Below are positions 51,093 to 60,095 of a DNA stretch of 61,311 nucleotides, piece by piece. Positions within the stretch are counted from its first letter, which is position 1. The number at the start of each line of letters is the position of its first letter. The DNA is from an uncultured Treponema sp. (GTDB taxonomy: Bacteria; Spirochaetota; Spirochaetia; Treponematales; Treponemataceae), in contig CAMOIE010000018.1 of assembly GCA_946615905.1 (NCBI GenBank), positions 1 through 61,311 of the forward strand, written 5' to 3'. The position numbers were made by a program, and so were the translations under genes. The notes beneath the pieces are model-generated. The model was given only the letters and a program-made list of their open reading frames with translations. It had not been told where the DNA came from and did no database searches.

Positions 51093-52292
51093 TTAGTTCA
51101 AGCCTTCAACTGTCATTTTTTTATTCGCACCTGCGGCAGCCGGGAGAGAAGCCTTTATCGAAGCGGCATCCTCAAGAGTATATTCATAAGGAATCTCAAA
51201 GGGCTTTTCAGTCACAAGGTGAGCCTTGAAATTTTTGGTCTTGTCAACCTTGTCGAAAGTCGCGGACTTCAATTCTGGAATATTGCCAGACTGGTAGATT
51301 TTTGAAAATGTCTTGGCCTTTGCACTCGCAGAAGAGTCATAGTATTTTATGATTGTCTCCTGATGGCGGCCGAAACAGTTGTTCTCAACAACGTACATGG
51401 AGCCGACTCCAGGCCCCAGAGAAGAGCCGGAGTTCTCTGGAATTCCAATCTGGTCGTAAAAATTGTTGTAAATGTGGAGCTGGCAGCCTCGGCTTCTCGG
51501 CATACGTTGAATCGCCCCGTGGAAATAATTGTGGTGGAGTGTAATCAACGCTTCCTTTGGATTCGTCAAAGAGTCGCCTGGACGGATAAGCATAACTTTG
51601 TCGTGGTTCGTAAACTCGCAGTAAGAAACCGTGATGTTCTTTCCGTCCTTGAAGTCCAGCTGGCCATCGTGATTGAAGTTTCTCTGCAAGTCGATGCACG
51701 TTCCGTCAGTAAAAGAGCAGTGGTCGATCCAAATAGCGGAACTCCCCCCCTCAACGTTGATTGCGTCAATCGAAGCCTTTGAATTTTTGAATTTCTTTGT
51801 GTTTTTTTCCGTGGAGCCGTGGGCATCGTAAAAAGTCACATTGCGGATGATTATGTTTTTTTTGCCGTTGATGTGAAGTCCTCCGAACATGACCCTCGCA
51901 TTGTTTATTCCGATTAAAGTCGTGTTGGAACCAACCTCATAAACAGTGTCACCGTGCTTTCTTTCGCCGGAAGAAGAAAATTCGTCAAAATATGAATGGT
52001 CAGTATCAGATATTTTTCCATCGCTCAAGTCAACGTCACCAGAAAGGACGACAAAGACAGGCCGACTTGAAGAGATAGCCCTTGTAAAAGCCTCCCGCTT
52101 CTTTTTTGCTTCCGGGTAAGTCGCATCGTCAATCAATGTGATGTCGGCTTTCATGTAAGCCATATTGGCAAGGTCAGCCCAGCCGCCAGTCAGCACACTT
52201 GCGCCGGGACTTGCTGTCAATTCTGTAGTCTCAAAAGAAAATGCGCTGATAGAAATCAATGCCACGCATACAAGAACTAAAAATTTCTTCAT
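51093..52292 (-). CDS. Exported pectate lyase (PL1)
   Basis: 399 residues from ATG 52292 (GGGAGA upstream); a frame open to 52370 lacks support. Signal peptide MKKFLVLVCVALISISAFSF. Right-handed beta-helix with PL1 motifs: SNTTLIGINNARVMFGGLHI, WIDHCSFTDG (vWiDH), DGQLDFKDG and the catalytic-Arg stretch HHNYFHGAIQRMPRSRG. It cleaves polygalacturonate by beta-elimination. A calcium-binding Asp is visible around FDGQ. In this window its neighbours are an esterase, GH31 and regulators, a small plant cell-wall set. Confidence 0.88.
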   Translation of the reverse strand: MKKFLVLVCVALISISAFSFETTELTASPGASVLTGGWADLANMAYMKADITLIDDATYPEAKKKREAFTRAISSSRPVFVVLSGDVDLSDGKISDTDHSYFDEFSSSGERKHGDTVYEVGSNTTLIGINNARVMFGGLHINGKKNIIIRNVTFYDAHGSTEKNTKKFKNSKASIDAINVEGGSSAIWIDHCSFTDGTCIDLQRNFNHDGQLDFKDGKNITVSYCEFTNHDKVMLIRPGDSLTNPKEALITLHHNYFHGAIQRMPRSRGCQLHIYNNFYDQIGIPENSGSSLGPGVGSMYVVENNCFGRHQETIIKYYDSSASAKAKTFSKIYQSGNIPELKSATFDKVDKTKNFKAHLVTEKPFEIPYEYTLEDAASIKASLPAAAGANKKMTVEGLN

Positions 52293-52313
52293 AAAAATCT
52301 CCCGTAGAAAGTC

Positions 52314-52327
52314 GTAAAATATTTTAC
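52314..52327. promoter_or_regulatory. 14-bp perfect palindrome upstream of the pectate lyase
   Basis: GTAAAATATTTTAC, 22 nt before the pectate lyase start and within its likely promoter. Candidate operator distinct from the LacI-like one at 52445. Confidence 0.45.
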
Positions 52328-52444
52328 CGTTAAAAAAAAAAGCTGTCAGCCTTATAACAAATCTTTCCATTAAAAGTTAGAATCTGCGAATTTTCAAAAA
52401 ATAACAAAGTATTTGCTTTACAATTCATAAAAAGACGTATAATC

Positions 52445-52472
52445 TTTAAAATGTAACCGGTTACATTTTAAA
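52445..52472. promoter_or_regulatory. 28-bp perfect palindrome, LacI-type operator at the GH31 promoter
   Basis: Half-site TTTAAAATGTAACC, mirrored exactly around 52458/52459. The TATAAT of the GH31 promoter is at 52438-52443, so the palindrome covers the transcription start. The centre AACCGGTT with TGTAACC arms fits LacI-family sites; the LacI gene is encoded just beyond GH31 at 54900-55928. Confidence 0.8.
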
Positions 52473-52506
52473 CCGATGAAATCTTTTCTCATTTCAAGGA
52501 GATTCT

Positions 52507-54903
52507 ATGATTCTTTCCCACGTAAACTTTGAGCTGACAGACTGCGATAACAATACCCTCACTTTTGAAAGCAAGGACACAAAGACAAAAGTCCGCCTCT
52601 TCGTCCTTGAGGACGACATAATCCGTGTCCTTTTCAGCACGGGCGAATTGAAACTTGACCGAACATGGCTTGTCGCCCCCGGCATGAGCGACATTCCCCG
52701 CGAGGGCAGAGACAGGCTGGACATCTCTCCATTCAGCCTGCCAAAATTCAGCCACAAGGTCGAGGACGGAATCTGCACCATCGAGACCGGGAAAATCAAG
52801 GCGGAAATCAAGCTAGACGGATTTAAAATCTCCTGGTACTACAAGAGCGAAAAAGGCGACATCTTCGTAGGACGAGACCGGCAGACCCAGGCATATTCCT
52901 TTGAAGGCTCCCTAGGAAAAGGCATCTGGCACTACATGGAGAGGTCAAAAAAAGAGCAGGTCTACGGACTTGGCGAGAAAGCCGGAAATTTGGAGCGCAC
53001 CGGCCGCTCTTTCAAGATGATGAGCCTCGACCCCATGGGCTACGACGCGGAGACCTCAGACCCCCTCTACAAGCACTACCCCTTCTATATTACGCGCAAC
53101 TCAGAGACCGGAATCTCATTCGGAATTTTCTACGACAACCTCTCAACGTCTGAATTCGACATGGGAAAGCAGATTGACAACTACCACGGATTCTTCCGCT
53201 CATACCACGGGGAGGACGGGGACCTTGACTACTATTTTATCGCAGGCCCCGCAATCTCCGACATCACACCACGCTTTTCATGGCTGACAGGCCAGTCAAT
53301 ATTCATGCCAAAATGGTCTTTGGGCTACTCAGGCTCCACGATGACATACACCGACGCAGACAACGCCCAGGAGCAGCTGCAGGAATTCATCCGTGAATGC
53401 TCAGAAAACGGAATTCCCTGTGACTCTTTCCAGCTTTCCTCCGGCTACACTTCGATTAACGGCAAGCGCTACGTCTTCAACTGGAACTACGATAAATTCC
53501 CGGATCCCAAGGCGTTCGCCGCCTCCTTCCACGCAAAGGGAGTCCGACTCTGCGCAAACATAAAGCCCGCCCTCTTGGTCGACCACCCAATGTACAAGGA
53601 CGTTGACTCCAAAAAGCTTTTCGTGAAGGACGCGAATGGCAATGTGAGCGAGCTTGCCCAGTTCTGGGACGACGTAGGCTCCTACATCGACTTCACAAAC
53701 CCGGAGGCCTACGACTGGTGGAAGGGTCAGGTGACAAAGCAGCTTTTGGAATACGGAATCGACTCAACTTGGAACGACAACAATGAGTTTGAGATTTGGG
53801 ACGGGGACGCAAAGGCGGCCGGATTCGGAAAGCCTGTCAACATAGGCCAGATTCGTCCGATTGAGACCCTTCTTATGATGAAGGCCTCTTTTGACGCGCA
53901 GACAGCCTTTGACGGAAAAAAACGCCCATATCTAATCAGCCGGTCAGGTTGCCCAGGAATGCAGCGTTACGTTCAAACATGGTCTGGAGACAACAGGACC
54001 TCATGGAAGACCCTCAAGTACAACATCAAAATGGGCTTGGGACTCTCACTCTCAGGAATGTATAATATAGGCCACGACATCGGAGGCTTTGCCGGTGACG
54101 CGCCGGAGCCAGAGCTTTTAGTCCGCTGGGTTCAAAACGGAACTTTCACGCCCCGCTTTACAATCCACTCATGGAACGACGACAAGACCGTCAACGTGCC
54201 CTGGATGTACCCGGAATACACTGACCTTGTACGCAAGACCATGCTCCTCCGTGCAAAACTGATTCCCTTCTTCTACGACCAGCTCTACAAGGCCCACAAG
54301 GACTACAAGCCCGTAATCCGCCCGACTTTCTACAACTTCGAGGACGACGAAGAGACTTTCAAAGAAAACGATGACTTTATGGTCGGAGACTCGCTGCTCG
54401 TTGCGTCAGTCGTGAACAAGGGTCAGTTCGAGCGCGAAGTCTACCTGCCGAAAAATGAATTGGGCTGGACAGACTTCCACACAGGAATCTGGTACGAGGG
54501 CGGCCAGACAGTCAAAGTCCCCGCTCCGATCCAGTACAATCCCCTCTTGGTTCGCGGCGGCTCCATCATTCCGGTGAACGACGCAGAAATCACATTCGAG
54601 ACAAAAGCAAATGACGAGCGAGGATTTTTGCTCTACCCCGCCCCGCACGGAAATGGAAAATCTTCCTACGACCTTTTCGAGGACGATGGCGAGAGCCAGG
54701 CCTACAAAGATGGAATTTTCGCCACTGTCAAAGTCTCAATGGAATGGGATGAAAAGTCAGTCAAAGTCAGCCTCAAAAAGGAGGGAAAATTCAACCTGCC
54801 ATACAAGACAGTCGCCCTCCACTTCCAGCCGACAGAAAACCGCAAGATTTTCGTAAACGGCAAGGAAGCCTCTAAAGAGGACTTGAAGGCAATCAAGCTT
54901 TAA
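52507..54903 (+). CDS. Family GH31 alpha-glucosidase/alpha-xylosidase
   Basis: 798 residues, cytoplasmic (no signal peptide). N-terminal beta-sandwich, then a (beta/alpha)8 barrel: nucleophile Asp in GIDSTWNDNNEFEIW, acid/base Asp in TWSGDNRTSWKT, and QLSSGYTSINGKRYVFNW, PRFTIHSWNDD motifs. The GxDxxWxDxNE pattern fits a YicI/GanJ-like alpha-xylosidase or alpha-glucosidase. Under a LacI-type operator, opposite to the pectate lyase. Substrate: alpha-glucosides or alpha-xylosides of plant or storage polysaccharides. Confidence 0.9.
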   Translation: MILSHVNFELTDCDNNTLTFESKDTKTKVRLFVLEDDIIRVLFSTGELKLDRTWLVAPGMSDIPREGRDRLDISPFSLPKFSHKVEDGICTIETGKIKAEIKLDGFKISWYYKSEKGDIFVGRDRQTQAYSFEGSLGKGIWHYMERSKKEQVYGLGEKAGNLERTGRSFKMMSLDPMGYDAETSDPLYKHYPFYITRNSETGISFGIFYDNLSTSEFDMGKQIDNYHGFFRSYHGEDGDLDYYFIAGPAISDITPRFSWLTGQSIFMPKWSLGYSGSTMTYTDADNAQEQLQEFIRECSENGIPCDSFQLSSGYTSINGKRYVFNWNYDKFPDPKAFAASFHAKGVRLCANIKPALLVDHPMYKDVDSKKLFVKDANGNVSELAQFWDDVGSYIDFTNPEAYDWWKGQVTKQLLEYGIDSTWNDNNEFEIWDGDAKAAGFGKPVNIGQIRPIETLLMMKASFDAQTAFDGKKRPYLISRSGCPGMQRYVQTWSGDNRTSWKTLKYNIKMGLGLSLSGMYNIGHDIGGFAGDAPEPELLVRWVQNGTFTPRFTIHSWNDDKTVNVPWMYPEYTDLVRKTMLLRAKLIPFFYDQLYKAHKDYKPVIRPTFYNFEDDEETFKENDDFMVGDSLLVASVVNKGQFEREVYLPKNELGWTDFHTGIWYEGGQTVKVPAPIQYNPLLVRGGSIIPVNDAEITFETKANDERGFLLYPAPHGNGKSSYDLFEDDGESQAYKDGIFATVKVSMEWDEKSVKVSLKKEGKFNLPYKTVALHFQPTENRKIFVNGKEASKEDLKAIKL

Positions 54904-55928
54904 TTTAATCTTGTCGACTCCCGCTCTACAAGTTCGTAGGGCGAGAGTATTTTTTTGTCCAGACTTTTTAAGCCGTTGTGGACAGACATAAAGATGTTCG
55001 CGGCCTGCTCGCCCAAAAGTTTCATCTTCTGGTCGACAGTCGTAATCTCTGGGGTGACAAGGCTCGTGATGCTCATGTTCGAGTAACCCAAAATCCCGAT
55101 TTCCTCTGGAATCCTCACTCCCCGCCGGATCAGTTCTTTTTCCAAGGAGACCGCAATCAAGTCAGAGGCGCAAAAGGCCAGAATCGGCCCGTCCGCCTTA
55201 TTTTTTTTAAGCTCCAGAAGTTTTTCCGCCGCCCCTCCGCCGCTCTCATAGCCAAAAGACGAATAAATCAGCCTCTCACCGCTCAAGTCAAGATTTTTTT
55301 CCGCGCAGATGCTTTTCAAGGCCTCGAATTTGTCATGTGTCGTCTTCCAGCCGGGGTCTCCGACCAAGTACAAGTCCCTGTAGCCCCGGTCGACCATCAC
55401 CCGGAGGGAATCCAAAGCAGCCTGCCTCTCGTCCACCATTACAGAATAAAGCATTTCGTCATCGGCAGATTCGATAAAGCTGTTTATCATGACGACCGGA
55501 ATTTTCCTGCTGATTTCCCGGATTGCCGGGGCGTTTTTGTCGTCAACAGGGCGGCTTCCTGCTAAAATCAGACCGTCAACCTGCTTTTTCTGCATCAAGT
55601 CAAGCTCCCTCTCCTCTTTTTTTGTATCATTCTCGGTCGAACAGAGGATTATCTTGTACTCGAATTTCTGGCAGATTTCGTCGATGGATTTCACGATTTC
55701 CGAAAAAAAAGGGTTCCCAATGTCAGAAATCAGCACACCGATAATGTTCACGCTCATCTTGTTCATGCCGCGCGCCATCACGTTGGGAGAATAATCATGC
55801 GCCCTCATCGCGGAAAGGACTTTTTCACGGGTTTTTGCCCTCACGGAAGAAGAATTGTTAATCACACGGGAAATCGTCGCCACCGAGACCCCGCATTCCT
55901 CCGCCAAATCGTAAATCGTATAAGCCAT
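54900..55928 (-). CDS. LacI-family transcriptional regulator
   Basis: 342 residues. HTH at residues 4-50 (TIYDLAEECGVSVATISRVI, NNSSSVRAKTREKVLSAM) and hinge, then periplasmic-binding-type effector domain (IIGVLISDIGNPFFSEIVKS; QKKQVDGLILAGS). Likely represses GH31 through the 28-bp palindrome. It overlaps the GH31 stop by 4 nt, tail to tail. TATAGT lies 5 nt before the ATG with no ribosome site. Confidence 0.92.
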   Translation of the reverse strand: MAYTIYDLAEECGVSVATISRVINNSSSVRAKTREKVLSAMRAHDYSPNVMARGMNKMSVNIIGVLISDIGNPFFSEIVKSIDEICQKFEYKIILCSTENDTKKEERELDLMQKKQVDGLILAGSRPVDDKNAPAIREISRKIPVVMINSFIESADDEMLYSVMVDERQAALDSLRVMVDRGYRDLYLVGDPGWKTTHDKFEALKSICAEKNLDLSGERLIYSSFGYESGGGAAEKLLELKKNKADGPILAFCASDLIAVSLEKELIRRGVRIPEEIGILGYSNMSITSLVTPEITTVDQKMKLLGEQAANIFMSVHNGLKSLDKKILSPYELVERESTRLN

Positions 55929-55933
55929 ATTTT

Positions 55934-55939
55934 ACTATA
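55934..55939 (-). promoter_or_regulatory. lacI -10 box, 5 nt before the start (leaderless)
   Basis: On the minus strand TATAGT, AAAAT, ATG 55928. No Shine-Dalgarno sequence. Confidence 0.5.
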
Positions 55940-56025
55940 TCACACGGATTGGTTCGCGACTAACGTCGCTCACTTTCAAAAGAAAAGCGAAGTCCGTTAG
56001 GACTGAGCAAATCCGTGTGACAAAT

Positions 56026-57732
56026 TTAATTCATATTTGAAGTTTTATTTCTGTCATACAAAAGGTTAGAGTCGGCGAGGAGCTTTTTCATCTTCTCGAT
56101 TTTCGCGCCGTCAAAGTCAGATGATTTCATCCTCCATGACCAGTTGCCGCTTGCCACGGCCGGTGTGTTCATTCTTCCCTCCGCTCCAACGCCAAGAATG
56201 TCCTGCATCGGAATAACCGCATAGACCGCGCTCGAAGAGAGAGCCGCCTTTACCATCAGTTTTAAAAGACTTCCGTTTTTGCGCAGGCTTTTAGCCTTCT
56301 CAAGCGTCTGGACTTCACCGGTCAAATAAGAGGCGGCCGTCACAAGGGTTCCGTCATCGATTGAATCAAGCCAACCAGAAGTCGTGTCGTTATCGTGGGT
56401 TCCGGTATAGACAACGCAGCTGGAGCTTGCATATTCGTGGGGCAGGTAGGCGTTTTTCATCGCCCCGTTTTTAAATTCGTTCTGGTCAAATGAGAACTGC
56501 AAAATCTTCATTCCCGGAAGTCCGCAGCCGTCCCGCAAGTCCCGAACCCCGTCTGTAATTACTCCCAAATCCTCGGCAATCAGCGGAAGTTCTCCGAGCT
56601 TCTTTTTAATCGCGTCAAAAAGAGCCTTTCCAGGTCCCGGCATCCACTTGCCGCTCTCTGCTGTCTTGGAGCCGAAAGGAACTGCCCAATAGGCCTCAAA
56701 GCCCCGGAAGTGGTCAATTCTGATGATGTCGCAGAGCTTTAGCATCCCGTTCACGCGGTTAATCCACCACTTCCAGCCGGATTTTTTGACAGCCTCCCAG
56801 TCGTAAAGGGGATTTCCCCAAAGCTGTCCCTGTGGGCTGAAATAATCCGGGGGAACACCCGCCACGGCAGAATACTCTCCATTCTCGTCAAACTGGAAGC
56901 AATTCTGGTTGGCCCATACATCGCTTGAATCAGGGGAGACGAAAATAGGGATGTCGCCGACAACATTCACATTATTTTCGCGGGCATAGGCCAAAACGGC
57001 AGTCCACTGGGTAAAGGCGAAAAACTGAATGACTTTCGTCCTCTCAATCTCATCCTTATGAGACTTTTTCCACGCGGCAACAGCGGCCTTTTCTTTTTTG
57101 GCAAGCTCTTTCGGCCAATAGACATTCCACCGTCCATCGATTTTCACGTCAGTCCTGGCTTTTTCTGCGGCAGTCTTCGCATCCTCGCCGTTTTTCACAA
57201 GGGAGTCAGCGGCAAGCTCGGCCTTTTTATATGCCGCCTCCCGCTCCTCCTCTGCCTTTTTGTCATAGAATGATTTTATGGACATGAAAGTCGCGTAGTC
57301 GTCCAGCCAGTCCTTGCTCTCGTCACAGAAGTCCTTGTAGAGTCCCATGTCACCTGCGTCGGCGTTGGCAAGGAAAAAGTCTGCGCATGAAGCGAGTGCC
57401 GGAGTTTTCCACCAGACCACGGAGCCGTAATCGACAGGACCGGATTTTTTAATGTATTTCGGAACGGTCACCTCATCTGCGTCCGCCCAGCCCCGCTCAA
57501 GCAAGTCGTCAAAATCAACGAAGAGGGGATTCAGGGCGAATGTAGAAAAGCTCTGGTAGGGGGAGTCCCCGTAGCCTGTAGGCCCCAGCGGAAGAACCTG
57601 CCAGAGAGTCTGCCCGGTTTCCTTCAAAAAGTCGATAAAGTCAAAGCATGGCTTTCCGAAAGTACCGATTCCCGCCGAACCCGGCAGTGAAGAGACATGC
57701 ATCAAAATTCCAGACCGTCGTATATCATTCAT
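56026..57732 (-). CDS. malQ: 4-alpha-glucanotransferase MalQ with extra helical insert
   Basis: 568 residues against a usual ~500. GH77 motifs: LPLGPTGYGDSPYQSFSTFA, nucleophile Asp in IIRIDHFRGFEAYW, Glu in LIAEDLGVIT, Asp in YTGTHDNDTTSGW. A ~50-residue Ala/Glu/Lys-rich helical insert (AEEEREAAYKKAELAADS) sits before the WNVYWPKEL segment. It rearranges maltodextrins in the cytoplasm, together with GH31. GGGGA precedes the ATG. Confidence 0.93.
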   Translation of the reverse strand: MNDIRRSGILMHVSSLPGSAGIGTFGKPCFDFIDFLKETGQTLWQVLPLGPTGYGDSPYQSFSTFALNPLFVDFDDLLERGWADADEVTVPKYIKKSGPVDYGSVVWWKTPALASCADFFLANADAGDMGLYKDFCDESKDWLDDYATFMSIKSFYDKKAEEEREAAYKKAELAADSLVKNGEDAKTAAEKARTDVKIDGRWNVYWPKELAKKEKAAVAAWKKSHKDEIERTKVIQFFAFTQWTAVLAYARENNVNVVGDIPIFVSPDSSDVWANQNCFQFDENGEYSAVAGVPPDYFSPQGQLWGNPLYDWEAVKKSGWKWWINRVNGMLKLCDIIRIDHFRGFEAYWAVPFGSKTAESGKWMPGPGKALFDAIKKKLGELPLIAEDLGVITDGVRDLRDGCGLPGMKILQFSFDQNEFKNGAMKNAYLPHEYASSSCVVYTGTHDNDTTSGWLDSIDDGTLVTAASYLTGEVQTLEKAKSLRKNGSLLKLMVKAALSSSAVYAVIPMQDILGVGAEGRMNTPAVASGNWSWRMKSSDFDGAKIEKMKKLLADSNLLYDRNKTSNMN

Positions 57733-57846
57733 AAAAATCCCCTGTGCCCCGTTTTTCTAGAGAGGCGTTTCTATACGCAACATTATAACACATGTCGCAT
57801 TTTGATGTTATAATATTCATGATAAATTTATCCGGGGACTTTCTTT

Positions 57847-58992
57847 ATGGAAAACAAAAACAAAGAGGCGGAAGATCTAAAGACGGCAAGCCTGACCCGC
57901 GAAAAGACTATTGTCCGGGTCAGCGCGGTTGGAATCTTGGCAAACCTTGCGCTCGCAGGATTCAAGGCCTTCGTGGGGCTTGCGGCAAACTCAATCGCGG
58001 TGATTCTTGACGCGGTGAACAATTTAAGCGACGCCCTCTCGTCCGTAATCACAATCGTGGGGACAAAACTGGCCGGGAAGCAGCCGGATAAAAAACACCC
58101 CTTGGGCTACGGCAGGATTGAGTACCTGACTGCGATGATAGTCTCAGGAATCGTATTATATGCCGGAATCACATCCGCAACGGAGTCCGTGAAAAAAATC
58201 ATTTGGCCGCAAAAAGCCCAGTACACAAAGTTGTCACTGCTGATTATCGCGGCCGCAGTGCTTGTAAAGCGCCTTTTGGGGAAATACGTCAAGGCGGCCG
58301 GTAAAAAAGTCAACTCGGCCTCCCTTGTTGCCTCAGGCGCGGACGCATCTTTTGACGCGATTCTCTCTCTCTCAGTCCTGGCATCCGCAGTGATTTTTTT
58401 GACGACAGGACTTTCACTTGAAGCCTGGGTCGGACTTGTAATCTCAATTTTCATCGTAAAATCCGGAATCGAGATGATGCGGGAGACCCTGGACGACATT
58501 CTCGGAAAGCGGAGCGACAAGGCTTTCGTAAAGGAAATCAAAAAGACAATCTGCGAGGACCCGGACGTTCACGGAGCCTTTGACCTCTACCTATATAATT
58601 ACGGGCCGGACAAAGAATACGGCTCCGTCCACGTTGAGGTTGACGACACGATGACGGCCAGCCAGATTGACGCGATGAACAGGCGGATTCAGGCAAACGT
58701 CTTCGTAAAGCACGGTGTAATCCTGACTGGAATCGGACTCTACTCTGTCAACAGCCAGGACGATGAGGCCGGAAAAATCCGCAGGCATGTCCTTGAGACC
58801 GTGATGTCCCACGAATACTCAATGCAGCTGCACGGCTTCTATGTTGACACCGAGGCAAAGAAAATGTCCTTCGATGTTGTTCTCTCGTTCGAGTGCGACC
58901 AGATGCAGGCAATCGAAGAAATCCGCCGCGAAATAGAGGGTCTTTACCCCGGCTACACAGTCAACGCCAATCCAGACGTGGATATCTCGTAA
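57847..58992 (+). CDS. Cation diffusion facilitator (CDF) metal exporter
   Basis: 381 residues: six membrane helices (SVAGIL..., HPLGYGRIEYLTAMIVSG is the TM3 HP.GYGR motif) and a ~90-residue cytoplasmic C-terminal domain extended by a second DUF/CDF-like fold (EYSMQLHGFYVDTEAKKMSFDVV). Exports Zn2+, Fe2+ or Mn2+ for H+. GGGGA lies 8 nt before the ATG and TATAAT about 32 nt upstream. Confidence 0.92.
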   Translation: MENKNKEAEDLKTASLTREKTIVRVSAVGILANLALAGFKAFVGLAANSIAVILDAVNNLSDALSSVITIVGTKLAGKQPDKKHPLGYGRIEYLTAMIVSGIVLYAGITSATESVKKIIWPQKAQYTKLSLLIIAAAVLVKRLLGKYVKAAGKKVNSASLVASGADASFDAILSLSVLASAVIFLTTGLSLEAWVGLVISIFIVKSGIEMMRETLDDILGKRSDKAFVKEIKKTICEDPDVHGAFDLYLYNYGPDKEYGSVHVEVDDTMTASQIDAMNRRIQANVFVKHGVILTGIGLYSVNSQDDEAGKIRRHVLETVMSHEYSMQLHGFYVDTEAKKMSFDVVLSFECDQMQAIEEIRREIEGLYPGYTVNANPDVDIS

Positions 58993-59070
58993 GCAGAAGT
59001 GCCTACCGAACGAAAGCGGAGGGGTATGCTGATTTTAGAAAAAACGGCAAAAATCCTCCGCAATTCTAGA

Positions 59071-59883
59071 CTAGTTATTCTTCGGCCGGTAGAAGAAGAC
59101 ACCCCTGCGGCCACGCTGCTCGCGCTGAAGCTCAAAGTCATCGTCAAAGTATTCGATTAAGTCAGTCAGCTTGCGAAAGCCGTAGTCAACGGTGTCAAAT
59201 CCGGGATCCTGCCTCTTGAAAAAAGAGCCAGCCGCACTGACATCAGCCCAGCCCGCATCGTCCGCGTACTTGTCGTAGGCCGTGTTCAAAAGCTTGTAAA
59301 TCTTTCTGAACTGGCGGTCGGTCATGACCTCGCCGTTTGGATTCTTCTTCAAAAGCCCCTTGACAGCCCTGCCGATTTTTGAAGGCTTGTGAACCTTCTT
59401 GCGTGCCTCGGAAAGCTTCTCGTCGTCATCAGGCTGCTCGTCCTCCGACTGCAAATTTTCTATATAAATGAAGTCATCGCAGGCTGAGACAAAGGACTGA
59501 GGGGTTTTCTTCTCCCCAACACCGAAGACGAAAATCTGACTCTCGCGCAGGCGGGTGGCAAGCTTTGTAAAGTCAGAATCCGAAGTCACGAGGGCGATTG
59601 AGTCGTACTTGTCCGTGTAGAGCAAGTCCATCGCGTCGATAATCATGGCTGAGTCCGAGGAATTCTTCCCCTGGGTGTAGGCGAACTGCTGGACCGGAAT
59701 CACAGCGTTGTCGTTAAGCCCGTCCTTCCAAAAAGCCAGGCGGGAAAAGTCCCCGTAAGCCCGCTTTGTGATTATATGGCCGTGAACCGCAATTTCCTGC
59801 AAAATAGCCCGCAGCTTTTTATATGAGGTATTGTCCGCGTCAATCAAGACCGCGATGTTTTTCTCTTCTGTTAAATCATCCAT
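59071..59883 (-). CDS. NYN-domain putative RNase with C-terminal LOTUS/OST-HTH domain
   Basis: 270 residues from ATG 59883; an open frame to 59958 has no support. The N-terminal ~150 residues form a NYN/LabA PIN-like nuclease fold (IAVLIDADNTSYKKLRAIL, SDSAMIIDAMDLLY, IALVTSDSDFTKLATRLRE: acidic D..N..S...D..D pattern). The C-terminal ~80 residues match the OST-HTH/LOTUS domain (VDYGFRKLTDLIEYFDDDFEL), an RNA-binding module. Likely an RNA-processing enzyme. TATAAT is 7 nt before the start, no ribosome site. Confidence 0.9.
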   Translation of the reverse strand: MDDLTEEKNIAVLIDADNTSYKKLRAILQEIAVHGHIITKRAYGDFSRLAFWKDGLNDNAVIPVQQFAYTQGKNSSDSAMIIDAMDLLYTDKYDSIALVTSDSDFTKLATRLRESQIFVFGVGEKKTPQSFVSACDDFIYIENLQSEDEQPDDDEKLSEARKKVHKPSKIGRAVKGLLKKNPNGEVMTDRQFRKIYKLLNTAYDKYADDAGWADVSAAGSFFKRQDPGFDTVDYGFRKLTDLIEYFDDDFELQREQRGRRGVFFYRPKNN

Positions 59884-59890
59884 GTTAAAA

Positions 59891-59896
59891 ATTATA
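59891..59896 (-). promoter_or_regulatory. NYN gene -10 box, 7 nt before the start (leaderless)
   Basis: On the minus strand TATAAT, TTTTAAC, ATG 59883. No Shine-Dalgarno sequence. Confidence 0.6.
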
Positions 59897-60041
59897 CTAT
59901 ACTTTTGTTCCAGAGTCAACAAAAATTTATTTTTTTTCTTCAAGAGATTTCCATGCACAGTATAGTATAGAAGTCAGTGTGCGAATGAGGAACCAGGGCG
60001 GCACATAAGCGCATAAAATAGTAGAAAATGCCATTCCGTGC

Positions 60042-60047
60042 TATAAT
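60042..60047 (+). promoter_or_regulatory. SGNH-hydrolase gene -10 box, 6 nt before an upstream ATG
   Basis: TATAAT, GCTTTC, ATG 60054. Translation could begin leaderless at 60054 or at the internal ATG 60096 (AGGAGG at 60085-60090, 5 nt before). Confidence 0.55.
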
Positions 60048-60095
60048 GCTTTCATGCAATACAGGAAGCTGCCGATTGGCGTTCAGGAGGAGCCT

